DNA of 64,000 nucleotides. It comes from Aureimonas altamirensis. GTDB taxonomy: Bacteria; Pseudomonadota; Alphaproteobacteria; Rhizobiales; Rhizobiaceae. This document shows, one piece after another, positions 37,418 to 45,895 of this stretch (positions are counted from its first letter, which is position 1; every line of letters begins with the position of its first letter). The translations under genes and the position numbers were made by a program. The notes under the pieces were generated by a model. It searched no databases and was not told the origin of the DNA. It was given only the letters and a program-made list of their open reading frames with translations. The stretch spans positions 107,988-171,987 of the forward strand of contig NZ_JAMQCO010000006.1 of the NCBI RefSeq assembly GCF_023702225.1, read 5' to 3'.

Positions 37418-38383
37418 CTACGGGCGGGCCACCTCGCGGCGGAAAAACGACAGAAGCGCATCGGCGCCGACGATCTCCGACGCCAGCATCGGCAGACGGC
37501 TAAGGAGGCGCTGGCCGGCTGCTTCTTCCATCTGCTCGACATAAGGGCGTTCGCTGGCCCGGCGCGCCGCGATGAAGGGTTCGGCCCCGGACGGGGCGAG
37601 GCGGTTCAGGATGAAGCCTGCAACGGGGATGCCGGCGCGTCGCAGGCGCTCGTCGAGTTGCAGGCTTTCGAGGACGGGCAGCCGCTCCGCCGCCAGGACG
37701 ATCAGAAACGCCGTCAGCGCGCGGTCGGTCAGGGCCTTGCGCATGGCCATGAACATGTCGCGACGGCGAACGAGGACACGGCGGATCGTCTGCTCCCGCG
37801 TTTCGCCATCCTCGTCGACGGCATCGGCCCGGAATTGGCCGAGCGCCTGCCGGAACCGGTCCGCACGGTCTCTGCGGCCGAGCAACCCCTCGGTCCATGC
37901 GGCCATCTGCTCCGGCAGCTCAAGGAGGCGCGAGGTGTGGCCCGAGGGCGCCGTATCGAAAATCACCACGTCATGGGTTGCCAGGCCTGTCTGCACGATC
38001 TCGGCCATCTTCTCCAGCAAGGCCGCTTCCGCCATCCCCGGCGCGTCGCGCGCCAGTTCCAGGTGGCGGCGCATCGGCTCTCGCAAACGTTCGGGCAGGA
38101 GAGGGCGGAGTGTTTCCGCGACCGATGCCAGATGGGCGTCCACCGTCTCGCCGGGATCGATCTCCAGCCCGTCCAGCCCGGCCGCAAGGCGAACCGGCCG
38201 GGGGCCGACGTCGCGCCGCCATATATGCCCGAGATTGTGCGCCGGGTCGGTCGACGCAAGCAGCACGCGGCGGCCGTCATCGGCAAAGCCTGCGGCGAGC
38301 GCCGAGGCCAGTGTGGTCTTTCCGACGCCGCCCTTGCCCCCCAGGAAGATGAGTCTGCGGCCTGCCAGCGCCGTCAGCAGCAT
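37418..38383 (-). CDS. ArsA/GET3-family ATPase without cysteines
   Basis: 321 aa. Deviant Walker A GGKGGVGKTTLASAL (15-29), A-loop STDPAHNLGH, switch FDTAPSGHTSRLLELPEQM. This is the ArsA/Get3 ATPase fold, which handles membrane-protein insertion (Get3) or arsenite pumping (ArsA). The protein contains no Cys at all, so it lacks both the arsenite-binding cysteines of ArsA and the zinc CxxC of Get3. It overlaps the small CC-ended gene by ten bases and follows cstA, so a role in assembling or regulating CstA is the natural inference. Confidence 0.88.
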   Translation of the reverse strand: MLLTALAGRRLIFLGGKGGVGKTTLASALAAGFADDGRRVLLASTDPAHNLGHIWRRDVGPRPVRLAAGLDGLEIDPGETVDAHLASVAETLRPLLPERLREPMRRHLELARDAPGMAEAALLEKMAEIVQTGLATHDVVIFDTAPSGHTSRLLELPEQMAAWTEGLLGRRDRADRFRQALGQFRADAVDEDGETREQTIRRVLVRRRDMFMAMRKALTDRALTAFLIVLAAERLPVLESLQLDERLRRAGIPVAGFILNRLAPSGAEPFIAARRASERPYVEQMEEAAGQRLLSRLPMLASEIVGADALLSFFRREVARP

Positions 38384-38634
38384 CGGAGCCCATCGAGCGG
38401 AGAACGTGGCAGCCCCATGCGACGGTGCCAGTCGTGATAGCGGTCCAGTATTTCGGGAAGCAACTCCAAAGTGTAGTAGGTCGCCGGGTTCGGCACACCG
38501 AGCGCCTCGCTCATGGCCAGCATCATGAAGAGGTCTTCTTCTTCGCGCGCGGCGCGCGCGAAGGTGCGACGGTAAGGTGCGACATAAAATTCCCGCAGGC
38601 CCTCGGAGACGGCGGAAAAGAAGGTTCGCTTCAT
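38374..38634 (-). CDS. Small conserved protein ending in Cys-Cys, between cstA and the ArsA ATPase
   Basis: 86 aa: MKRTFFSAVSEGLREFY, YRRTFARAAREEEDLFMMLAM, LGVPNPATYYTLELLPEIL, and a C-terminus LRCC then stop. The only two cysteines are the last two residues. No membrane segment or signal is seen. From memory this resembles an uncharacterised family found beside cstA and informally called cory-CC-star. It overlaps cstA by ATGA and the ATPase gene by ten bases, so the three are translationally coupled. The CC tail could be a metal or thiol attachment point or a lipidation or targeting tag. Confidence 0.85.
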   Translation of the reverse strand: MKRTFFSAVSEGLREFYVAPYRRTFARAAREEEDLFMMLAMSEALGVPNPATYYTLELLPEILDRYHDWHRRMGLPRSPLDGLRCC

Positions 38635-40307
38635 TCCGCCGCCTGCGCCGCCTGGGCTTCCCGCTCCCGCTTCATCGCTATGACCGCCTCGAAGGTAACG
38701 AACATCGCCGCAGCCAGGACCGCGAGGTTGAGCGTGACCAGCAGCCATTGCCCGTTGGCGACGAAGGTGCCGAGCTGGATGAAGAGCGCGAAGATGGACA
38801 CGGTCAAAAGGAAGACCAGGGGAATCAGGACATAGATCACCGGGCGCCGGAGCCGCATCAACATGACCGCAATGATGGACAGGGTCAGCCCTGCCAGAAG
38901 CTGGTTCGTGGTGCCGAAGAGGGGCCATATCAGCATCCCGCCGGCACCGCCCGAACCTGCGCCGAAGGCGAGGGCCAGACAGCAGGCGAGGGCGATGAGC
39001 GTCGCCCCGGTGCCGCTTTTCAGCGGCGCGGCATTGGTGATCTCCCCGACTTCCTGGACGACGTAGCGCTGCAGGCGCAGCCCGGTATCCATCGTCGTGC
39101 CGGCAAACAGGGCCGCCATGACGGTCAGGATCGTGGCCGAAATGCCGACGTCCAGCCCTAGGCCGTTGGACAGGATGTTTGCGCCGCCCTCCACGAAGGC
39201 ATTCACGCCGCCGGCGGAGAACTGGGTGTAGACGCCCTTCCATGCTTCCAGCGAGGCGAAGCCGGCGGTGGCGCAGACGATGGCGGCCAGGGCCAGCATC
39301 CCTTCCCCTACGGCGCCGAAATAGCCGACGAAGCGGGCGTCGGTTTCCTTGTCCAACTGCTTGGACGAGGTGCCGGACGAAACGAGGCCGTGGAACCCGG
39401 ACACGGCGCCGCAGGCGATGGTGACGAAGAGCAGAGGAATGAAGCTCGGGGTGCCCGGCGGAACGTCGGTGTTGAATGCGGGCACCACGATGCTCGGTCC
39501 CGCCAGGACCGTCGCGCCGTAGAGCAGGATCAGGCCGACGAAGAGTTGCAGACCGTTGATGTAATCGCGTGGCTGGAGCAGCACCCATACCGGCAGCAAC
39601 GAGGCGATCCCGGCATAGACGAAGAGCAGGAGGATCCATTGCGTCGTCGGGTTCATTCCGAAGACGCTGTCTGGGAGGCTGATGGGCACGGCCTGACCGA
39701 CCCAGATGAGCGCATAAAGCACGATGACGCCGATGACCGAGGGCCACAACAGCCCGACATGGTGCCGGTAGATCAGTTGGCCGATGGCGAGCGCCACGGC
39801 GATCGCGCCCCAGATCGGGATGACCGATGTCGGGAAGTTGACGAGCAGCCCCGCAATCACCACGGCGAAGACGGCATTGACCATCAGCAGCAGCAGGAAG
39901 ATGACCAGCATGAACACGTTGCGTGCCCGCGTGCCGAGCACGTTGGCGGTCAACGCGCCGATCGACTGACCCTTGTTGCGCACGCTGGCCCACAGGGCGC
40001 CGAAATCATGCACCCCGGCAAAGAAGATCGTGCCCAGCACGACCCAGGCGAAGGCTGGAGCCCAGCCCCAGATAACGGCGATGGCCGGCCCGACGATGGG
40101 CGCTGCCCCTGCCACGGACGTGAAATGGTGGCCCCACAGGACGAACCGATTGGTGGGTACGTAATCGACGCCGTCCTTCATGGAATGGGCTGGCGTCACG
40201 TAATTCGGATCGAGAGCGTAGATCTTCTCGGCGATGAATTTCGAATAGACGAAATAGCCGATGGCAAAGCACACCAGGCCGATCACGATCAATAATGTCG
40301 CGCTCAA
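38631..40307 (-). CDS. cstA: CstA family carbon starvation protein, peptide/pyruvate transporter
   Basis: 558 aa, the shorter CstA form (E. coli CstA is about 700 aa), with about fifteen membrane segments. Family signatures include SVAGAAPIVGPAIAVIWGW, VHDFGALWASVRNKGQSIG, VSGFHGLVSSGTSSKQ and WPLFGTTNQLLAGL. Members import peptides or pyruvate when carbon is scarce. The start is a TTG at 40307 with a strong GGGAGG five bases upstream. First gene of the three-gene cstA operon. Confidence 0.93.
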   Translation of the reverse strand: MSATLLIVIGLVCFAIGYFVYSKFIAEKIYALDPNYVTPAHSMKDGVDYVPTNRFVLWGHHFTSVAGAAPIVGPAIAVIWGWAPAFAWVVLGTIFFAGVHDFGALWASVRNKGQSIGALTANVLGTRARNVFMLVIFLLLLMVNAVFAVVIAGLLVNFPTSVIPIWGAIAVALAIGQLIYRHHVGLLWPSVIGVIVLYALIWVGQAVPISLPDSVFGMNPTTQWILLLFVYAGIASLLPVWVLLQPRDYINGLQLFVGLILLYGATVLAGPSIVVPAFNTDVPPGTPSFIPLLFVTIACGAVSGFHGLVSSGTSSKQLDKETDARFVGYFGAVGEGMLALAAIVCATAGFASLEAWKGVYTQFSAGGVNAFVEGGANILSNGLGLDVGISATILTVMAALFAGTTMDTGLRLQRYVVQEVGEITNAAPLKSGTGATLIALACCLALAFGAGSGGAGGMLIWPLFGTTNQLLAGLTLSIIAVMLMRLRRPVIYVLIPLVFLLTVSIFALFIQLGTFVANGQWLLVTLNLAVLAAAMFVTFEAVIAMKREREAQAAQAAE

Positions 40308-40484
40308 GAAACCCTCCCTCGATCAAGGGCTCAGGCCCGGCATGCTTTGGCCGGTACCTGAATCCCTTTCGCTAGGTCTGTTTCAGAATTTCAGCAGGGG
40401 CAATGCGTTTGACGGAAATCTCAAGCGATTGTGAAATGGCGTTGACCGCGACCTGCGATCGTTTCGACGACGCGGCAGGGGGCG

Positions 40485-41564
40485 TTACCGCGCGGCGGGC
40501 TCATGGATGGGGCAACGATTATACTTTGCCCGGAAGGCCGACGAGTGCCTGTAGGCATCGCGCCTGGCCCGGTTTATATTGCCGAGGGGGCGGTGCGCCG
40601 ACAGCCCGGTCCAGACGCTGAACCGCATCTCGCCGTCTACCGCCTTCACCTTGTCGTCGGACCAGCTATCCTGCGGGCCGGCTTCGATGCGCGCGACGGT
40701 GACGAACGGGGCCTCGTCTTCGGCCCAGGCCGTCGTGGGATCCTCGACGGGCTGCCTGTCGAGGTCGCGGCAAAGCTGAACTCGAAATTCCCATACCGGG
40801 GCGCGCGTCTTCATTTCGGCCTGCACCGTCTCGCGGATGCCGTCGGGGCGACCGTCGGTATCGACGATATTGCCTTTCAGCGCCAGGAGGTCGTCGGATA
40901 CGGGCGCAAGGCTGAACTTGGCGATGTAGTCGCCGTAGCGAAACGGCGTCACGCTGTAATACGTCTCGCCGAGTGGATCGACATTCGGCGCTCCACCCAG
41001 CGAATTGATGGCGGCGCTTTCCACCCCTACCGACTTCAACGCGGCGCTGACGCCGCGCAGGATCGTGGACAGCGTCTTCTTGGTGCCGTCCAGCCGGTCG
41101 GTCGTCAGGGCAAGACCTTTCAGGCTCCGCAGGAACTGGTCGGCCGTCTTTGCCTGGAAAACCTTGCCGTTCACCATGACGAAATCCTGGGTTTGTCCTT
41201 CGGCTTCCGGCAGGCGGTCGCCGGCCACGCCGACGACTTTCATCGCCAGGCCGCGCGGCAGCGAGATCGCGTCGTCGAGGATGTCGCCGGCATTGGTGGA
41301 AAGCCTCAGGAAGACATCATACGCACCCGGCGTCGCGAAGAGGCCCTGGGCAAGCTCCGGCGGCAATCCCTCCGGAACGGTCATCCGCCCCTCTATGATG
41401 CCATGCGCCTTGGCGTGCACCGCACGCACGGCATGCCCGTAGTCCGTCGCGGTCGTCTCCAGGACATGGTCGAACGTCCTGTTGATCGCCGCAACCGTGT
41501 CGTCCTCGTCGGGACGGATCTGCTCGACATCGTCGCTGTAGGGAACGGGCGGAGAAAGTGTCAT
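40485..41564 (-). CDS. Catalase-related haem protein, compact form
   Basis: 359 aa, shorter than typical catalases of about 480 aa or more. Distal His in RAVHAKAHGIIEGRMTV, Asn in QDFVMVNGKVF and a probable proximal Tyr in RARRDAYRHSSAFR match the compact catalase-like (SrpA-type) subfamily. Such proteins bind haem and may act as peroxidases or catalases. The ATG has AGGAGG five bases upstream. It appears to be a separate transcription unit upstream of cstA, with a 177-base gap between them holding no gene. Confidence 0.88.
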   Translation of the reverse strand: MTLSPPVPYSDDVEQIRPDEDDTVAAINRTFDHVLETTATDYGHAVRAVHAKAHGIIEGRMTVPEGLPPELAQGLFATPGAYDVFLRLSTNAGDILDDAISLPRGLAMKVVGVAGDRLPEAEGQTQDFVMVNGKVFQAKTADQFLRSLKGLALTTDRLDGTKKTLSTILRGVSAALKSVGVESAAINSLGGAPNVDPLGETYYSVTPFRYGDYIAKFSLAPVSDDLLALKGNIVDTDGRPDGIRETVQAEMKTRAPVWEFRVQLCRDLDRQPVEDPTTAWAEDEAPFVTVARIEAGPQDSWSDDKVKAVDGEMRFSVWTGLSAHRPLGNINRARRDAYRHSSAFRAKYNRCPIHEPAAR

Positions 41565-41702
41565 GAACGCCTCCTGTCTGACATGGTTCTAAACAGGGCC
41601 CCAGACGCATTCGTTCCGGCCGCAAGGTGAAACCCAAGGTGTCAATCGGTGGCAGAATCACGATAGTGTCAGGCCATGATTCTTGTGGGGGGGACGATAC
41701 GG

Positions 41703-42338
41703 ATGGTTGAGGAAACCGGCGACAGGCGGCCGCTGGCCTCGCGGCAGACGGCGTGGGCCGGTTCCCTTGCGCGCCTTCTCCTGAAAACGCCGATAACCCC
41801 CAACACGATCTCCGTTGCCGGAGTAGGATTTGCGCTGGCGGGCGGCTTCGCCCTGTCTGCCGCGCCGCTTCATGGGTGGTTGTTCCTGCTGGCCGCGCTG
41901 ATGGTGCAGTTGCGCCTTCTCTGCAATCTCATGGATGGGATGGTCGCGGTGGAGGGGGGGAGGCACTCTCCCTCCGGCGCCCTCTACAACGAGGCTCCGG
42001 ACAGGCTGGAGGATGCTGCGTTCCTGATCGGTTGCGGTTACGCCGCGCTGATGCCCGAACTCGGCTATCTTGCGGCGCTGGGCGCGGTGGGTACCGCCTA
42101 TATCCGGGCCTTCGGAGCCTCGCTCGGGTTCGGGCAGGATTATCGCGGGCCCATGGCCAAGCAGCATCGGATGGCCGCGCTGACGGCCGGATGCGTCATC
42201 GGGTTTTTCGAGATCAGCTTCCTTGGTACTCTCTACGCGATCCAGATCGCACTGGTGGTCATCCTGTTCGGCACGGCCGTCACCTGCATCCGGCGGCTGC
42301 ACCGCATATCGGCGCTGCTGCACGAGCGGCCTCGATGA
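41703..42338 (+). CDS. CDP-alcohol phosphatidyltransferase-like protein with degenerate active-site motif
   Basis: 211 aa membrane protein. The CDP-alcohol phosphatidyltransferase motif is recognisable at residues 75-100 with exact spacing (NLMDGMVA...GALYNEAPD), but the first and third Asp are Asn and the Arg is Val. The family joins CDP-diacylglycerol to an alcohol. It overlaps plsC by ATGA and is followed by a CdsA-type gene, giving the last step of a phospholipid pathway. I chose the ATG at 41703 for its G-rich ribosome site; an earlier ATG exists at 41676. Confidence 0.85.
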   Translation: MVEETGDRRPLASRQTAWAGSLARLLLKTPITPNTISVAGVGFALAGGFALSAAPLHGWLFLLAALMVQLRLLCNLMDGMVAVEGGRHSPSGALYNEAPDRLEDAAFLIGCGYAALMPELGYLAALGAVGTAYIRAFGASLGFGQDYRGPMAKQHRMAALTAGCVIGFFEISFLGTLYAIQIALVVILFGTAVTCIRRLHRISALLHERPR

Positions 42339-42931
42339 TCGGAGCACTGGTCGTCGGGCTGGCGCGCTTTCTGGTGGGCGGGCGGCCGGAATGGGCAGGC
42401 TCCCTGCCATCGGGCCGCTCGCGCATTTATTTCGCCAACCATGGCAGCCATCTCGATACGGTGCTTCTCTGGGCGGCGATCCCGGAACATTACAGGCCGC
42501 GCACCCATCCTGTCGCGGCGGCGGATTACTGGGGGCGCAATCGCCTGACGCGCTTCGTCTCGCTCGGCGTCCTCGGCTCCGTGCTGGTGGACAGGCGCGG
42601 CGGCGCCGACGTACTCGCGCCGCTGGAGGCGGAGCTTGCCAAAGGCGACTCCCTGATCCTTTTCCCGGAGGGAACGCGCGGCGCGGAACGCCTGCCCGGT
42701 CCGTTCAAGAGCGGCCTGTACAGGCTGGCGCAGGCCTATCCGCAAGCGGAGCTCGTACCCGTCTATCTGGAAAACCTGTCCCGTGCATTTCCGCGCGGGG
42801 CATTCCTGCCGGTTCCGATCTCCTGCCGGGTGCGCTTCGGCGTGCCGCTGGAGCGGATCGGGGGCGAAGACAAGGACGCGTTCCTCGCGCGTGCACGCGG
42901 CGCGGTCGTGGCGCTGGCGGAGGACCGGTGA
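42335..42931 (+). CDS. 1-acylglycerol-3-phosphate acyltransferase, PlsC type
   Basis: 198 aa. Acyltransferase motif I ANHGSHLD (HX4D) and motif III FPEGTRGAE are intact, with DRRGGADVL between them. It would acylate lysophosphatidic acid to phosphatidic acid at the membrane. Short compared with the usual 240 aa PlsC. Middle gene of the lipid operon, overlapping both neighbours. Confidence 0.9.
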   Translation: MIGALVVGLARFLVGGRPEWAGSLPSGRSRIYFANHGSHLDTVLLWAAIPEHYRPRTHPVAAADYWGRNRLTRFVSLGVLGSVLVDRRGGADVLAPLEAELAKGDSLILFPEGTRGAERLPGPFKSGLYRLAQAYPQAELVPVYLENLSRAFPRGAFLPVPISCRVRFGVPLERIGGEDKDAFLARARGAVVALAEDR

Positions 42932-43869
42932 TGGACAGGACGCTTCTGTGGTTGCTGCTCGGCCTCGTCATCCTCCTTTCGGTGGCGACGGGGGTCGGGC
43001 GGCTGCTCGCGCGGCGCGCCAGCGAACCAAGCGCCATCGCCACGATGGATAATCTGAACAAGCGTATCCGCGCCTGGTGGTCGATGGTCGCCGTGCTGGC
43101 GATCGCCTTCTTCTTCGGCAAGGCGGTCACGCTGGTGCTGTTTGCGCTGACGTCTTTCTATTGCCTGCGCGAGTTCATCTCCCTGACGCCGACGCGGCCG
43201 GCCGACCATGCGGCGCTGGCGGCGGCCTTCTACGTTTTCCTGCCGCTGCAATACATCCTGATCGGTATCGACTGGCAGACGCTCTTTACCATCGCCATTC
43301 CGGTCTACGCCTTTCTCGCCCTGCCGGCGCTGGCCGTTCTGAGGCACGAGACGGACGGCTTTTTGGAGCGCAGCGCCAAGGTGCAATGGGCGCTGATGCT
43401 GACCGTCTATTGCATCAGCCATGCGCCGGCATTGCTGCTTCTGAAGATACCGGGGTTCGAGGGGCGCAACGTGCTGCTGCTGTTCTTCCTGATCTTCGTG
43501 GTGCAGGCGAGCGACGTTCTGCAATACGTGTTCGGCAAGCTGTTCGGCCGCCATCGGATCGCGCCGGTCGTCAGCCCCAACAAGACGTGGGAAGGCTTCG
43601 TCGGCGGCGGCGCGACCGCCACTCTTCTGGGCGCCGGCCTGTGGTGGGCGACGCCGTTCGCCCCGCTGCAGGCGGCGGGGCTGGCCCTGGCCATCGTATT
43701 GGCCGGCTTCTGCGGCGGGCTGGTATTATCGGCCGTCAAGCGGTCGATGGGCGCGAAGGACTGGGGCACGATGATTTCGGGCCATGGCGGAGCATTGGAC
43801 CGGATGGACTCCGTCACCTACGCCGCGCCGCTGTTTTTCCATCTCGTCAACTTCTACTTCGTGCCGTAA
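42931..43869 (+). CDS. Phosphatidate cytidylyltransferase, CdsA type
   Basis: 312 aa with about eight membrane segments. The C-terminal CdsA signature SAVKRSMGAKDWGTMISGHG then GALDRMDS is complete, and SPNKTWEGFVGG is conserved. It makes CDP-diacylglycerol from phosphatidic acid and CTP. Likely a second cdsA copy, given its operon with plsC and a CDP-alcohol transferase; the housekeeping copy is not in view. The stop region overlaps the convergent yhaV gene by 23 bases. Confidence 0.92.
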   Translation: MDRTLLWLLLGLVILLSVATGVGRLLARRASEPSAIATMDNLNKRIRAWWSMVAVLAIAFFFGKAVTLVLFALTSFYCLREFISLTPTRPADHAALAAAFYVFLPLQYILIGIDWQTLFTIAIPVYAFLALPALAVLRHETDGFLERSAKVQWALMLTVYCISHAPALLLLKIPGFEGRNVLLLFFLIFVVQASDVLQYVFGKLFGRHRIAPVVSPNKTWEGFVGGGATATLLGAGLWWATPFAPLQAAGLALAIVLAGFCGGLVLSAVKRSMGAKDWGTMISGHGGALDRMDSVTYAAPLFFHLVNFYFVP

Positions 43870-44377
43870 GGCCGGCCGCAGCGTCTACGGAAGAAGAGAG
43901 GCGATGCGATGCTTGGCGTGCGGCGGCGAGCAGGGTCGGGAAATCATCGGGCGGCATGCCGTCCGCCAGCATGGAGCGGAAGACGGCGTAGGCATCTACA
44001 CGGCTGCCATAGCTGCGCAACGTTTCGTCGTCGTTGACCCACCCCAGTACGATGATGCGGGCGGTGCTGTCGAAGCGATAGAACAGCCTAAATTGTTGAA
44101 AGAATTTTGCGCGAAACCAATGCCTTCGTGACGGTCCCAAAGTGTCGCCCTGCCGGAAACGAGCTCCGCCGGGATCGTCGGGAATGTCCTGCGTCATCAG
44201 CTTCAGGATCGCAGCCAGACGTTTCGAACAGTTCTTTCGCTCGTATCCGAAGGGCTGCCGCGCCTTGGACGCGGAAACCTCTTCCAGCAGAAGTTCGAGC
44301 TGCTCGATGAAGACGGGGTGTGCGAAGATGGACCAGCCATTGACGATCAACGGTCGTCGATCAGAGGCGGAGCTCAT
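43847..44377 (-). CDS. yhaV: YhaV toxin, type II toxin-antitoxin
   Basis: 176 aa. Close match to YhaV: NGWSIFAHPVFIEQLELL, RKNCSKRLAAILKLM, RQGDTLGPSRRHWFRAKF, FRLFYRF, LGWVNDDETLRSYGS and ADGMPPDDF. YhaV is a ribosome-dependent or free mRNA endonuclease of the RelE-like class. It overlaps the antitoxin gene by one base, downstream of it. Inserted between the lipid operon and nrdB. Confidence 0.93.
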   Translation of the reverse strand: MSSASDRRPLIVNGWSIFAHPVFIEQLELLLEEVSASKARQPFGYERKNCSKRLAAILKLMTQDIPDDPGGARFRQGDTLGPSRRHWFRAKFFQQFRLFYRFDSTARIIVLGWVNDDETLRSYGSRVDAYAVFRSMLADGMPPDDFPTLLAAARQASHRLSSSVDAAAGLTARSRS

Positions 44378-44697
44378 TATTCGTCTTCGGCAGGCAGCGG
44401 CTCATCCAGGTCGATCTCGACGTGGCCGACAAGCGACTTCATCCTGTCGAGTAATCCGCCATCCAGAGCCACTATATGCTCCGGATGTGCCTCCATATCG
44501 CGCTGGATAAGATCAAGGAAGGCGCGCATGGCCGGGTCGCATTCGTCATCCCGCGCCGCTTCGATGTAGATGCGGCCGCCTGCATCGGCCCGGTAGCGGA
44601 TGCGGTCGCCCTTGCGGAGGCGCAGTTGCCGGCGCACTCCGCTCGGAACGGTCGTCTGGTACCGGTCGGTCAGCCTGGACTCTTCCTGCAAGCTCAT
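44377..44697 (-). CDS. prlF: PrlF antitoxin, AbrB-like
   Basis: 106 aa. N-terminal swapped-hairpin AbrB-type DNA-binding domain (LTDRYQTTVPSGVRRQLRLR, KGDRIRYRADAGGRIYIEAA), then an acidic C-terminus (about 80-106) that would neutralise YhaV. Antitoxin-first order is standard. An inverted repeat sits in the promoter region just upstream. Confidence 0.92.
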   Translation of the reverse strand: MSLQEESRLTDRYQTTVPSGVRRQLRLRKGDRIRYRADAGGRIYIEAARDDECDPAMRAFLDLIQRDMEAHPEHIVALDGGLLDRMKSLVGHVEIDLDEPLPAEDE

Positions 44698-44728
44698 GAC
44701 ATCAATCCCGACAATCTCACCACAATCA

Positions 44729-44748
44729 GGTAATGCACTTGCATTGCC
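44729..44748. promoter_or_regulatory. Inverted repeat upstream of prlF-yhaV, probable autoregulatory operator
   Basis: GGTAATGCA and TGCATTGCC are 9-base arms with one mismatch around CT, 32-51 bases upstream of the prlF start. AbrB-type antitoxins commonly repress their own promoter through such sites. Confidence 0.55.
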
Positions 44749-44765
44749 GCGTCAATCTGCGTCGC

Positions 44766-45860
44766 TCAATCCCAGCTGAGCGCACCGCCATTCTGGTATT
44801 CGATCACGCGGGTCTCGAAGAAGTTCTTTTCCTTGCCGAGGTCCATCGCCTCGCTCATCCACGGGAACGGGTTTTCGGTCGGCGCGAAGACCGCCTCGAG
44901 ACCCAGTTGCGCGCAGCGGCGATTGGCGATGAAGTGCATGTAGCTTTCGCATTGGCCGGAATTCAGCCCCAGCATGCCGCGCGGCATCGTATCGCGGCCA
45001 TAGGCGGCCTCCAGTTCGGCGCCGCTGCGGATCATGTCCCGCACTTCCTGCTGGAAGGCGTCCGTCCACAGATGCGGGTTCTCGACCTTGATCTGGTTGA
45101 TGACGTCGACGCCGAAATTCAGGTGCAGGCTCTCGTCGCGCAGGATGTATTGATATTGCTCCGCGATGCCCACCATCTTGCCACGGCGACCCAGCGACAG
45201 GATCTGTGCGAAGCCGGTATAGAACCACATCCCCTCGAAGACGACGTAGAAGGCCACGAGGTCGCGCAGCAGGGCGCGGTCGGTTTCCTCGGTGCCGGTG
45301 CGGAAGGCCGGGTCTTCGAGGCTTTGCGTATAGGCCAGCGCCCAGGCCGCCTTGTCGGTGATGGACGGCACCTCGCGGTACATGTTGAACAACTCGCCTT
45401 CGTTCAGGCCGAGGCTTTCGACGATGTACTGGAAGGTATGGGTATGGATCGCCTCTTCGAAGGACTGGCGCAGCAGGTATTGCCGACACTCCGGATTGGT
45501 GAGTTGGCGATAGATGGCAAGGACGATGTTGTTGGCGACCAGCGACTCGGAAGCCGCGAAGAAGCCGAGGTTGCGCTTGATCATCCGACGCTCGTCGTCG
45601 GTCAGCCCGTCCGTCGATTTCCAGAGCGCGATGTCCGCCTGCATGGACACTTCGGTCGGCATCCAGTGATTGTTGCAGGCCGCCAGATACTTGTCCCATG
45701 CCCATCGGTATTTCATGGGCAGCAGTTGGTTGACGTCGGCGCGGGCGTTGATCATCCGCTTTTCGTCGACGGCGACGCGGCCGCCCGCGCGGTCGATCTG
45801 GCCGAGGCCGGTGGTGGAGTCCGCAGTTGCGGACTCCGGTCGTTCGATGAAGTCGAGCAT
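44766..45860 (-). CDS. nrdB: Ribonucleotide reductase beta subunit, class Ic-like NrdB
   Basis: 364 aa. Metal ligands by alignment: Glu105 ([10 protein letters not shown]), Glu136 and His139 ([10 protein letters not shown]), Glu208 (FEGMW), Glu242 and His245 (RDESLHL). The residue where class Ia enzymes have the radical Tyr (E. coli Tyr122) is Phe143, and the first ligand is Glu rather than Asp. Both match Chlamydia NrdB, whose Mn(IV)/Fe(III) cofactor replaces the tyrosyl radical. The C-terminus (about 355-364) is the expected alpha-binding tail. It lies 35 bases after nrdA. Confidence 0.95.
   Translation of the reverse strand: MLDFIERPESATADSTTGLGQIDRAGGRVAVDEKRMINARADVNQLLPMKYRWAWDKYLAACNNHWMPTEVSMQADIALWKSTDGLTDDERRMIKRNLGFFAASESLVANNIVLAIYRQLTNPECRQYLLRQSFEEAIHTHTFQYIVESLGLNEGELFNMYREVPSITDKAAWALAYTQSLEDPAFRTGTEETDRALLRDLVAFYVVFEGMWFYTGFAQILSLGRRGKMVGIAEQYQYILRDESLHLNFGVDVINQIKVENPHLWTDAFQQEVRDMIRSGAELEAAYGRDTMPRGMLGLNSGQCESYMHFIANRRCAQLGLEAVFAPTENPFPWMSEAMDLGKEKNFFETRVIEYQNGGALSWD
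45816..45837. repeat. Perfect 10-bp inverted repeat inside the start of nrdB
   Basis: GGAGTCCGCA and TGCGGACTCC flank a two-base GT centre, near codons 8-15 of nrdB. The mRNA would form a stable hairpin just inside the coding region, and could tune NrdB translation relative to NrdA. It encodes the poorly conserved N-terminal tail, so the protein does not seem to need it. Confidence 0.75.
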
Positions 45861-45895
45861 GTTCTGTCTATCCCGGGTGTCTGTCGGATTTCAGG

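Noticed and set aside
37418..38383. Arsenic resistance ATPase
   Set aside because: No cysteines for arsenite binding, no ArsB, ArsC or ArsR nearby, and the gene is translationally coupled to the cstA operon.
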